Of a DNA stretch of 12,048 bases, positions 1-6,790 are shown piece after piece. The DNA lies in contig CALETX010000059.1 in the NCBI GenBank assembly GCA_937920455.1, forward strand, positions 1 through 12,048, in the 5' to 3' direction. The translations under genes and the position numbers were made by a program. The stretch is from an uncultured bacterium. GTDB lineage: Bacteria > Verrucomicrobiota > Kiritimatiellia > UBA8416 > CALETX01. The notes beneath the pieces are model-generated. The model ran no database searches and was not told the DNA's origin. It was given only the letters and a program-made list of their open reading frames with translations. Positions within the stretch are counted from its first letter, which is position 1, and the number at the start of each line of letters is the position of its first letter.

Positions 1-2
1 AT

Positions 3-1757
3 CCCCGCGCTTCTGACGAAAATCCCGGAACAGATGCCCGGCCGTTCAGGACAATAGGCCGTGCCGCTGGTGTTGTGAGGCCGGGCGAGAAGGTGCTTGT
101 TCACCGTGGAGTGTACAGGGAATACGTATGTCCAGCTCGGGGTGGCGAAGGGCCCGATCGGATGGTTATGTTCGAGGCCGCGCCAGGAGAAAAGGTGATT
201 GTCAGGGGGTCCGAGATTTGGCGGCCGAAACTGAAGGAGAGCAAGGGATGGGCTCTCGGCCGCAAGAGCGACACGCCGCCGATTTGGATGGCCGACCTGC
301 CCGCCGAGTGGTTCATCGGCTATAATCCTTTTATGGCCAACAACGTATTTTTGGAGTACACGACGTTTGTCACGTCCTGGTCTGCCGAGGAAACGAGGCG
401 TCTGCAGAAAAGGCGCGGGATGATATTCTGGAACGGCAAGCCGCTGACCCAGGTTTTCCGTCCGTTCGAACTGGCTGGGGCTGGTTTGGAAGGCGCTTTT
501 TGGGTGGAGGAGCCTGGCTTGCGGATTCACTTTAGGCTGCCGGAAGGCGCTGACCCTCGGGACGTGGAGTTTGAAGTTACGGTTCGAGAGCAGGTCTTTG
601 CTCCTGTGGAGCGATATCTGGGTTATGTGCGGGTCAAGGGGTTCTGTTTCGAGCATGCGGCGGATGGGATCCCCGTGCCGCAGCGCGCATGCGTGAGCAC
701 GACCCGCGGCCATCACTGGATCGTCGAGAGCAACACGATACGATGGGCAAACGCCTGCGGGATTGACATTGGTGCCCAGCATTGGAGTTCGGATGGGCAT
801 AGCCCGGCTGGAGGGCATATCGTGAGGGGCAATCGCGTTTCCGACTGTGGCATTTGCGGCATTGCGGGAGTGACTCATGTTGACGATACTCTTGTGGAAG
901 ACAACATTGTGGAGAGAATTGGCCATCACGATATTGAGCGGCTTTATGAATGCGCCGGGATGAAGTTTCACGTGGCCAATGGTATGCTCATTCGGCGCAA
1001 TGTGTTCAGGCACATACGGCACGCATGCGGCTTGTGGCTGGATTATCTCAACAAGCGCTGCAGGGTCACGGGCAATATTTTCGCCGATATTTCATCATTT
1101 GTGGGGGGGTGTTATCTGGAGGTGAGCCACGAGCCGAACCTGATTGATGGGAATATCTTCTGGGATATTCATGGCGAGCCTTGGGACAAGGGCAATCCTC
1201 ACGCGGAAGTTTCGGGCGGACATGGGATACGTATGGACTCGTGTGAAAATGCCGTGGCCGCGCATAATCTGTTTGGAAAGGTCGCGGATGGATATGCGCT
1301 CTACTTGAGCCTCGAACAACATGACAGAGAGGTAGGCGGTAGGAGTGGTCTTTGCAGAAGGATAAAGGCGTTTGGGAATATATTTTTCAAGTGTCCGAAG
1401 AGAATACTTCTTGGCAGGACGGAGGAAAACGTATGCGATTGCAATATTTTTGATGGGACGTCGGATAGCCGCGGCTTTGTTGTGTCGTTTCCGGAGCCCA
1501 AGTCCATCCAGAACTTGCGCGGCTGGCGTGAATTCCACAGTTTCGACCGTAAAAGCGTGGTTGCGGATATCGAGGCAGATTTTGATCCTGAAACCCTTGT
1601 GCTTACGGTTTCATGTGCCGGACAAATTGAAGTGCCAGGAAGCTCTCCGGCAGTCTTTGCAGGCAGATGGGCCGCCTCCGGGCCTTTCACAGAAGAAGAG
1701 TGGAAACAGCTTCGCGCGGGAGATCGCGTGATTCGCAGTTTGCGGATCGGCTCTTGA
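3..1757 (+). CDS. Right-handed parallel beta-helix protein (DUF1565-like N-terminus), 5' end outside window
   Basis: The frame is open from the left edge (first whole codon at 3) to a TGA at 1755-1757, giving 584 visible residues. An internal GTG at 75 could be taken for the start, but the codons before it continue the classic DUF1565 opening: NPGT at residues 7-10, PFRTIGRAA at 14-22, RPGEKVLV at 26-33 and GVYRE at 36-40. The real start and any signal peptide therefore lie upstream of the window. Residues about 70-215 form a beta-rich insert, and residues about 236-484 are beta-helix rungs. The rungs recur roughly every 25 residues with an [IV]xxN[IV]F core, for example near 298, 330, 355, 381, 455 and 478. 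A short beta tail follows. Proteins of this build usually bind or cleave polysaccharides outside the cell (polysaccharide lyases and GH141-like enzymes share the fold). I see no catalytic signature that fixes a substrate. Confidence 0.9.
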   Translation, partial: PRASDENPGTDARPFRTIGRAAGVVRPGEKVLVHRGVYREYVCPARGGEGPDRMVMFEAAPGEKVIVRGSEIWRPKLKESKGWALGRKSDTPPIWMADLPAEWFIGYNPFMANNVFLEYTTFVTSWSAEETRRLQKRRGMIFWNGKPLTQVFRPFELAGAGLEGAFWVEEPGLRIHFRLPEGADPRDVEFEVTVREQVFAPVERYLGYVRVKGFCFEHAADGIPVPQRACVSTTRGHHWIVESNTIRWANACGIDIGAQHWSSDGHSPAGGHIVRGNRVSDCGICGIAGVTHVDDTLVEDNIVERIGHHDIERLYECAGMKFHVANGMLIRRNVFRHIRHACGLWLDYLNKRCRVTGNIFADISSFVGGCYLEVSHEPNLIDGNIFWDIHGEPWDKGNPHAEVSGGHGIRMDSCENAVAAHNLFGKVADGYALYLSLEQHDREVGGRSGLCRRIKAFGNIFFKCPKRILLGRTEENVCDCNIFDGTSDSRGFVVSFPEPKSIQNLRGWREFHSFDRKSVVADIEADFDPETLVLTVSCAGQIEVPGSSPAVFAGRWAASGPFTEEEWKQLRAGDRVIRSLRIGS

Positions 1758-1764
1758 TCAAGGC

Positions 1765-1799
1765 GGACAGGAGTCACGTCACTGTGTTAGACTCCGTCC
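1765..1799. terminator. Possible bidirectional terminator hairpin between convergent genes
   Basis: An inverted repeat pairs GGACAGGAGTC (1765-1775) with GACTCCGTCC (1790-1799), giving a 10-bp stem with one bulged A and a 14-base loop. It lies just after the stop of the beta-helix gene. Its right arm falls in the last codons of the convergent minus-strand gene, whose stop is at 1787-1789. There is no T-tract on either strand, so an intrinsic terminator is only suggested by the position. Confidence 0.3.
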
Positions 1800-3610
1800 T
1801 CAATCGTGTCGCTTCCAGCGCCATTGTCTTCAGGGAAAACGTCATTTGATCCGTCGTTGCCGCCGGGAACTGTCTTGCCCTTTTCCCCCGGCTCTATTGA
1901 GATAACGCCTGATCCGAAGTCGCCGCCGCCACTGCCGACATCGTCATCGCAGCCTCCCTTGCCCTCGCAATTGTCATCGTGAGGTGTGCTGGAAGAATCG
2001 TCACAGTTTCCTTTGCCATCGCACCCGTCTTGGTGGTCCTTCTTTTTTTTATGTTTGTGCTTGCTGTCGTCCTTCTTGGTTGCCGAATCGTTCTCCGGAG
2101 TGGAATTATCAGAGGTTTTCTTGCCGTGATCGCCGAATATGGTTTCGCCAACCTTGCCGGCCAAAGCTCCTCCGAATACTGATCCCATTGCGGCTCCTCC
2201 GGCCTCAAATCCCTTCTGGATGGCATCGCCTATGGCCTTGCCCCAGCCTTGTTCGCTGTTTGCAGTGGCGGTTTCAGATGCGGATTTGTCGGCGATTGAT
2301 ATGGCTTCCTGTCCGCCCTGATCGAGGATATAGCCGGCCTTGTCTGATTCATTGTCGCCTGCTGTTGATGCGTCATTTTGTTGCTTATTGGCCTTGTTGA
2401 GTTCTGAGCTTGACTTGGTTCTGCGTTTATTCTTGTCGGCGGTCTTGTTTGCGAGATTCTCGAGCGGGTTGCTGTCTTTTCCGTCGTTCTTCTCATCCGG
2501 AGGCGGATCGGGTTCTCCTTCCTTTATTCCCTCGCCCGTGCCGCCCTCGTAAGTAATAGAGCCTTTGGTATTGCCATGCTTGTCGGTGGTTGTATGAGTA
2601 ACTTTTATCAGATTGCCGTTTTTGTCGTAGGTCTCGGTGAGGATAATGCTTCCACTCTTGTCGGTGATGCTTCCCTTTACAGCGGTAGTTGTGCCTTCGC
2701 CTTTCGGAGTTTGGGGATGCTGTTTGGGCTGTTCAGGTTTCTTTTCTGGTTCTTTTTTCTTTTCCGGCTCCTTCTTTTTTTGAGGAGTTTGACCGGCTGT
2801 TTTAGCATTTTCTCTATCAATTCTTTCTTTTTCGAGAGCCTTTTGCCTGGCGCGGCGCTCAGCGGCGTCAGCATCTTCACGGGCATTCCTGGCATATTGA
2901 TCGCAGAGTTGTTGGACATCCCTTGCGATTGCGTCGAGATCGCTGGATTTGGTCATATTGACACCATCCCACTCTCGGTTGGCGCTTACGGTTCCGCTGC
3001 GTATATTTTCCTGAATGCCGTTGATGTAATCCCTTGTGGCAGCGCTTACGGCTTGAATCATGTTGGAAAGCTCCCGTAATCTTTCAGCTTTTTCCCGAGA
3101 ATCGGGCATTAGGGAGGCTTGTGTCATTTCGCTGCGTATCTGACGTATCCATGTTTGAGCGGTGTGGAGAGCCGTGTCATAAGCAGGATCTTCATAACGC
3201 GGGCTTTGTTGTGGATTATTCTGGTCCATATGAACGTATTCGTGGACGATCGTAAGCGCCCACAGCGGAACCATGGGATTGTTGGGACGGGGATTAAGTG
3301 GAATCTGGCCGAATATCCTGTCAGAGATGACGACGGAATTCCTTCCATCAGCCTCGCGTCCTGTTATGCCGCTTTCGGTCGGGTCCATTCGGCCGAAGGT
3401 GGCGCGTCCTGTCTGGATATCGCGTTCGAATCGGGTGGCAAGATCATTTTGCCCCATACCTCTAAGATAAGCGATGACAGGGGCGACTTCAGGTGGAATA
3501 GCGTGTCTTCCTGTGGCCTGCCCTCGGCCCGGGGCCTGCGCAAATAGGGAATAGGCATTCAGGGCAAAGAGTGACAGCGCCCATGTCAGAGCGGCATGCG
3601 ATGTTTGCAT
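1787..3610 (-). CDS. Secreted low-complexity protein with N-terminal HExxH (putative metalloprotease) motif
   Basis: The chosen ATG at 3610 gives 607 residues and is preceded by GGAGG (3615-3619). An in-frame ATG at 3649 would add 13 residues in front of the signal peptide and is less likely. Residues 1-26 form a signal peptide ending AQA, so export is expected. HEYVH at 123-127 matches the zinc-binding HExxH motif. E140, in the YEDPAY stretch, is a candidate third ligand, but I cannot name the peptidase family. From 240 to 300 the chain is charged and K/E/P-rich, probably coiled coil. Residues 312-355 contain a YD/RHS-like turn (YDKNGNL at 328-334). Residues 457-497 are glycine-rich with a GxxxGxxxG pattern. 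The tail from 497 is K/D/G-rich with two C-x5-C units (530/536 and 548/554). Function unknown: it could be a secreted protease, a surface protein or a toxin-like protein. Confidence 0.88.
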   Translation of the reverse strand: MQTSHAALTWALSLFALNAYSLFAQAPGRGQATGRHAIPPEVAPVIAYLRGMGQNDLATRFERDIQTGRATFGRMDPTESGITGREADGRNSVVISDRIFGQIPLNPRPNNPMVPLWALTIVHEYVHMDQNNPQQSPRYEDPAYDTALHTAQTWIRQIRSEMTQASLMPDSREKAERLRELSNMIQAVSAATRDYINGIQENIRSGTVSANREWDGVNMTKSSDLDAIARDVQQLCDQYARNAREDADAAERRARQKALEKERIDRENAKTAGQTPQKKKEPEKKKEPEKKPEQPKQHPQTPKGEGTTTAVKGSITDKSGSIILTETYDKNGNLIKVTHTTTDKHGNTKGSITYEGGTGEGIKEGEPDPPPDEKNDGKDSNPLENLANKTADKNKRRTKSSSELNKANKQQNDASTAGDNESDKAGYILDQGGQEAISIADKSASETATANSEQGWGKAIGDAIQKGFEAGGAAMGSVFGGALAGKVGETIFGDHGKKTSDNSTPENDSATKKDDSKHKHKKKKDHQDGCDGKGNCDDSSSTPHDDNCEGKGGCDDDVGSGGGDFGSGVISIEPGEKGKTVPGGNDGSNDVFPEDNGAGSDTIEDGV

Positions 3611-3614
3611 AAAG

Positions 3615-3619
3615 CCTCC
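3615..3619 (-). promoter_or_regulatory. Ribosome binding site deciding the start at 3610
   Basis: CCTCC on the plus strand reads GGAGG on the coding strand, four bases before the ATG that begins a clean signal peptide. This favours the start at 3610 over the in-frame ATG at 3649. Confidence 0.65.
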
Positions 3620-3760
3620 GTCGTACTGCTCTGCATAGGATGCTGACACTGGTATGCCGGCCGCGCCCAGTATGCTACCACAAACTCAGGGATGACGACA
3701 TCTAAAAACATAACTTCTCACGGCAATCCATAACAGCCACTTGCGACGCGACGAGGCTGC

Positions 3761-3777
3761 AGAAGCCGGAGGCTTCT
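3761..3777 (-). terminator. Hairpin downstream of the DUF1570-like gene
   Basis: A perfect 7-bp stem, AGAAGCC/GGCTTCT, encloses a three-base loop. It lies about 30 bases past the stop of the minus-strand gene that ends at 3808. It may end that transcript, but no T-tract follows on the minus strand, so confidence is limited. The rest of 3611-3807 shows no gene and no clear promoter. Confidence 0.35.
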
Positions 3778-3807
3778 CTGTGTGCGCGATTCAAAATCAG
3801 CGCTCAA

Positions 3808-5514
3808 TTATTTCTGCGAAGACTCGTTGAGCATATCGAACCGTGATGCCGCGCTTCTTCGGTTGCGCGATTTCCAGAATGCGACAAAATCCTTCTCCAG
3901 CCGGTTGACAAGATCGTCAGAGAAGACTGCCGAGGTGGCGAGAGAAAAGTCGCCAACCCGACACAGCTCCTCCAAATACCGATCGAGAAGTCCATCGTAG
4001 GTGTGAAGCTTTTCCGCCGGCGCTGCTTTTCTGAGAAAGTATATCATGGCCCACGCTTGTGCGTAGCGTTTGTCTCTGTCCTGGTCGGTACCGGCATAGA
4101 AGCCTTTGTAATCAAGCGGAAGGATAGACTTGAAATCCATGGACCCGGCGGCAGTCATTTCCGTAACCGGCGCGACGAAACGCTCGCATTCTTCGATGAC
4201 AACTCGCTGCTGCGAGATGTCCGCCGCTTCAAAAAGGCAGGCATGTCCTTCGTTGAACCACGGAGAGGTTGCTGTCTGATCCATGATGTAGAAAAGGTAT
4301 TGATGAAAAGCCTCATGATAAACCACGCTCAGGGTGGATACGCGTTGCTGTCTGGTCCCACCCCATTGGGCCTGACGTATTACAAGTTCCTTCCTGTCAG
4401 GCGCCCAGATGCCGGATGTCCACCTGAAGTCTTCGCCCACGTATTTCTCGTAGTCAGCCTGATCCGCGAACAAGCGTATGACACTCACTGCGGATACTTC
4501 GCGGCGCGGAGGAATAATTTTTGCGAAAATACCGCGCAAGAGCTCCACGTCTTCCTGCAGTTGGCGAGCTGTGTGCTTGTGTTTCAGCGAGAGATTGGAA
4601 AGCAGGATGTAGTTGGGAGTCTCAGCGAACCACCAGTCTTTTGAGTTCTTTATTCCGGCAATAACCTGTTCCCTGCTCGCTAGAAATTCGGGAGAACGTT
4701 GCCGATCTGCAGCCGTCCTTGAGACCGAAGACGGCGCCTGGAAGGAAGCCGATGGGGCGACGGCCGCAGGTGGCTTTTTCTGGGATACGGTTATGGATGG
4801 AACGAAACGGGCTTCGATGGTTTCCCGCGCTTCGGCGGGATTGATTTCCGGCGCCAGTTCGAAAATCGCCGCAAAGGTCTCCTGAGTAGCGCGCGATTGT
4901 CCCGCAGATGCTCTGTTCAAGCGGAAAACATAAGCAAGGATGCCGGACCTGCCGGTGAACCGATAGCCCGCCAGGGTGGAGATATTGAACGGACGTTTCT
5001 GAAGCGGGACGGCGATGGGACTTGCGTCTGCGAAATCGGCGAGCCATTGCTGGATATCTTCGGACGTCCACACGCCGGGCTCTGCTGCTGCGGTGGCTGA
5101 GTCAAACTCTTCGCGGGTTACGAGTTTTTCTTTGAGGGCTGGCGGAAGAAGGAAAAGCATAGAGGCGACCGTCAGTGTGTTTCCCGAGTCGTCCATCCAC
5201 CGACCGGCCACCTGTCGGCGAATCCACAGATGCCTTGCGAAGTATCTTTCCTCGCGACTGATATGGTCGCCGGTCTGGATTTGAAAAGTCTGTACGGACG
5301 GGGAGGGGAGGGGTGATTCCCGACTTTCCGACATTACGGCAAGGCGTATGCCGGATACCGGCAAATCCACGGCCTTTGTGATTTTGAGCTCCGCTTTTCG
5401 AGGGGCTGTGTTGGCAGTGAAAGGAAGCGCAAGCAGGCATGCCGTCACGAGAAGGGCAAGAAAGGCGGGGCTGCAGGCCCCGCCTTCCGGTGTTTCCTCA
5501 ATTTTTTTCAGCAT
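3808..5514 (-). CDS. Secreted DUF1570-like gluzincin metallopeptidase
   Basis: The open frame extends upstream to 5682, but that part overlaps the neighbouring isomerase gene. The ATG at 5514 gives 568 residues beginning with a signal peptide (about 1-37, ending NTA). Its ribosome site is weak (GGGAAAG). Another in-frame ATG at 5565 would lengthen the n-region by 17 residues. Residues 38-240 form an unrecognised N-terminal domain, and 246-275 a Pro/Ala/Ser linker. The C-terminal domain starts near 290 with the WWFAETPNY stretch. It has HEAFH at 400-404, WFNEG at 419-423 (E422 as likely third zinc ligand) and YAQAWAMIYFL at 484-494. This arrangement is typical of DUF1570-type zinc peptidases found outside the cytoplasm in planctomycete-like bacteria. 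The expected activity is peptide hydrolysis in the periplasm or outside the cell; the substrate is unknown. It lies 53 bases behind the isomerase gene, possibly in one operon. Confidence 0.88.
   Translation of the reverse strand: MLKKIEETPEGGACSPAFLALLVTACLLALPFTANTAPRKAELKITKAVDLPVSGIRLAVMSESRESPLPSPSVQTFQIQTGDHISREERYFARHLWIRRQVAGRWMDDSGNTLTVASMLFLLPPALKEKLVTREEFDSATAAAEPGVWTSEDIQQWLADFADASPIAVPLQKRPFNISTLAGYRFTGRSGILAYVFRLNRASAGQSRATQETFAAIFELAPEINPAEARETIEARFVPSITVSQKKPPAAVAPSASFQAPSSVSRTAADRQRSPEFLASREQVIAGIKNSKDWWFAETPNYILLSNLSLKHKHTARQLQEDVELLRGIFAKIIPPRREVSAVSVIRLFADQADYEKYVGEDFRWTSGIWAPDRKELVIRQAQWGGTRQQRVSTLSVVYHEAFHQYLFYIMDQTATSPWFNEGHACLFEAADISQQRVVIEECERFVAPVTEMTAAGSMDFKSILPLDYKGFYAGTDQDRDKRYAQAWAMIYFLRKAAPAEKLHTYDGLLDRYLEELCRVGDFSLATSAVFSDDLVNRLEKDFVAFWKSRNRRSAASRFDMLNESSQK
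5462..5486. repeat. Perfect 10-bp GC-rich hairpin inside a signal-peptide coding region
   Basis: AAGGCGGGGC (5462-5471) and GCCCCGCCTT (5477-5486) are perfect inverted repeats around the five-base loop TGCAG. On the coding (minus) strand the hairpin is followed by TTTCTT and resembles an intrinsic terminator. It starts about 28 bases after the start codon of the DUF1570-like gene. Confidence 0.7.
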
Positions 5515-5522
5515 ATCACTTT

Positions 5523-5558
5523 CCCGCCGTTGGTGAGGGGCAAGACGGCGGGTCTTGC
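5523..5558. promoter_or_regulatory. Two overlapping, mutually exclusive hairpins before the DUF1570-like gene
   Basis: CCCGCCGT (5523-5530) pairs perfectly with ACGGCGGG (5545-5552). GCAAGAC (5540-5546) pairs perfectly with GTCTTGC (5552-5558). The two stems share bases 5545-5546 and 5552, so they cannot form together in full. They fill most of the gap between the isomerase stop and the next start codon. On the minus strand the arm at 5523-5530 contains the weak ribosome site. The pairing is seen directly; a regulatory or terminator role is inferred. Confidence 0.4.
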
Positions 5559-5567
5559 GCGGCATGT

Positions 5568-6560
5568 TCAGTTGCCAAACGCCTCGTCGAAGACCCGGTC
5601 GGACTTCGGGAAGTCGAGCTTGCGCACGAACTGGCAGGCTTCCTTTGCGCCGAACTCGCGGTCCATCATGGCATCTTCCCACTCGACCGACAGAGGGCCG
5701 TCGTAACCAATGGCATTGAGCATTCTTATGATTTCCTCGAATTTGATCTGCCCGCGGCCCAGGCTTCGGAAATCCCAGCCGCGTCCAGGCGTGCCAAAGT
5801 TGAGATGGGACGAAAGAATTCCGCTCTCGCCGTCCAAGGTTACAGCCGCGTCCTTCATGTGGACATGGTAGATCCTGTCGCGGAACTCTTTGATGAACTT
5901 CACCGGATCAACCATCTGCCAGTGAAGATGGCTGGGATCGAAGTTGAAGCCGAAGGCCTTGCGGTTGCCGATCGCCTTGAGAGCCCGGCGGGCGGTGACG
6001 ATGTCGAACGCGATCTCCGTCGGATGCACCTCAAGGGCGAACTTCACACCGCACTTGTCGAACTCGTCGAGTATTGGATTCCAGAGCTGAGCGAAACGTT
6101 TGAACCCGTTCTCGATCATCTCTTCGCTTACGGGCGGAAAGCTGTAGATCATGTGCCAGATTGGAGAGCCGGTGAATCCGTTGACAACCTTGACGCCGAT
6201 GTTCCTGGCCGCCCTGGCGGTGTTTTTCATAGCCTGGATGGCCCATTTGCGCTTTTTCTCCGGATCGCCATGGCATTTTTTGGGCGCGAACAGGTCGGAT
6301 CGCGCGTCGTCATTGGGGTCGCACACAAGCTGGCCTGCGAGATGATTGCTGATTGCGTAAACTTTGAGGCCATGCCTGGCAAGGATCTCGACGCGGGACC
6401 TGGCGTAAGCGACGTCTTTCGCTGCGCGGTCAACATCAACATGGTCTCCCCAGCATGCAAGTTCGAGGCCGTCGTAGCCCCAGCTCTTTGCTTTTTCCGC
6501 CAGCTTTTCCAGAGGAATATCAGCGAACTGACCTGTGAACAGAGTTACCGGACGTGGCAT
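5568..6560 (-). CDS. Sugar phosphate isomerase/epimerase (xylose isomerase-like TIM barrel)
   Basis: A complete 330-residue cytoplasmic protein with no signal peptide. It belongs to the AP-endonuclease-2/xylose isomerase-like TIM-barrel superfamily, which includes the IolE, IolI and hydroxypyruvate isomerase types. The fold is visible from the opening strand VTLFTGQF (5-12), the first-barrel unit YDGLELACWGDH (29-40) and the usual metal-ligand set: E177 in ALEVHP, D208 in NFDPSHLHWQ with H211, H234 in YHVHMKD, and E293 in SVEWED. Such enzymes isomerise or epimerise sugars, keto-inositols or their phosphates using a divalent metal. The exact substrate cannot be read from the sequence. The ATG is preceded by AAAGGAG with six bases of spacing. 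It is transcribed divergently from the giant gene and lies just upstream of the DUF1570-like peptidase gene. It may work in the breakdown of sugars released from glycans. Confidence 0.95.
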   Translation of the reverse strand: MPRPVTLFTGQFADIPLEKLAEKAKSWGYDGLELACWGDHVDVDRAAKDVAYARSRVEILARHGLKVYAISNHLAGQLVCDPNDDARSDLFAPKKCHGDPEKKRKWAIQAMKNTARAARNIGVKVVNGFTGSPIWHMIYSFPPVSEEMIENGFKRFAQLWNPILDEFDKCGVKFALEVHPTEIAFDIVTARRALKAIGNRKAFGFNFDPSHLHWQMVDPVKFIKEFRDRIYHVHMKDAAVTLDGESGILSSHLNFGTPGRGWDFRSLGRGQIKFEEIIRMLNAIGYDGPLSVEWEDAMMDREFGAKEACQFVRKLDFPKSDRVFDEAFGN

Positions 6561-6566
6561 CGTCGT

Positions 6567-6571
6567 CTCCT
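6567..6571 (-). promoter_or_regulatory. Ribosome binding site of the isomerase gene
   Basis: The plus-strand CTCCT reads AGGAG on the coding strand, six bases before the ATG at 6560. It supports that start. Confidence 0.7.
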
Positions 6572-6627
6572 TTCTCGGTTGGCAGTCCCGGCCCTTCCGG
6601 GGAATGTTCCGAACCGCCGATTTGTAA

Positions 6628-6657
6628 ATAATCGTCTATCACAGATAATGATTCCAA
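6628..6657 (-). promoter_or_regulatory. Candidate sigma-70-like promoter for the isomerase gene
   Basis: Read on the minus strand, TTGGAA (6652-6657) and GATTAT (6628-6633) are separated by 18 bases, inside an AT-rich patch of an otherwise GC-rich region. The match to the -35/-10 consensus is partial, so this is only a candidate. The divergent region 6561-6790 holds no gene. Confidence 0.3.
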
Positions 6658-6777
6658 TGCAACAACGTTTTGTGATGCAAAGAAGCAGCGGAAAGTGACA
6701 CTGTAATAGTTCTGACATAGAGACTGACAGAAGGTCGCGTTGCTGCTAGCGTGGATCGAAATTGGCCGAAACAGAAT

Positions 6778-6782
6778 GGAGG
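6778..6782 (+). promoter_or_regulatory. Ribosome binding site of the giant gene
   Basis: GGAGG lies eight bases before the GTG at 6791, which begins a compact signal peptide. An in-frame ATG at 6776 overlaps this site and would add MEAGK in front. It has no good ribosome site of its own, so the GTG is preferred. Confidence 0.6.
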
Positions 6783-6790
6783 CCGGAAAA

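Noticed and set aside
2042..2050. Run of eight T (A in the coding sense), considered as a frameshift site.
   Set aside because: It encodes part of a Lys-rich stretch and the frame stays consistent on both sides, so no frameshift is needed.
3223..3247. HEYVHMDQ read as the DUF4157 metalloprotease motif of contractile injection systems.
   Set aside because: Only the short HExxHxxQ pattern fits; the flanking sequence and the N-terminal signal peptide do not match that domain, and no injection-system genes are nearby.
4003..4644. Plus-strand open frame of 213 codons.
   Set aside because: It is antisense to the DUF1570-like peptidase domain, whose motifs are clear; its own product has no recognisable features.
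5439..6698. Plus-strand open frame of 419 codons.
   Set aside because: It lies opposite the well-supported sugar isomerase gene, has no recognisable domain, and is the kind of long antisense frame that GC-rich coding DNA produces.
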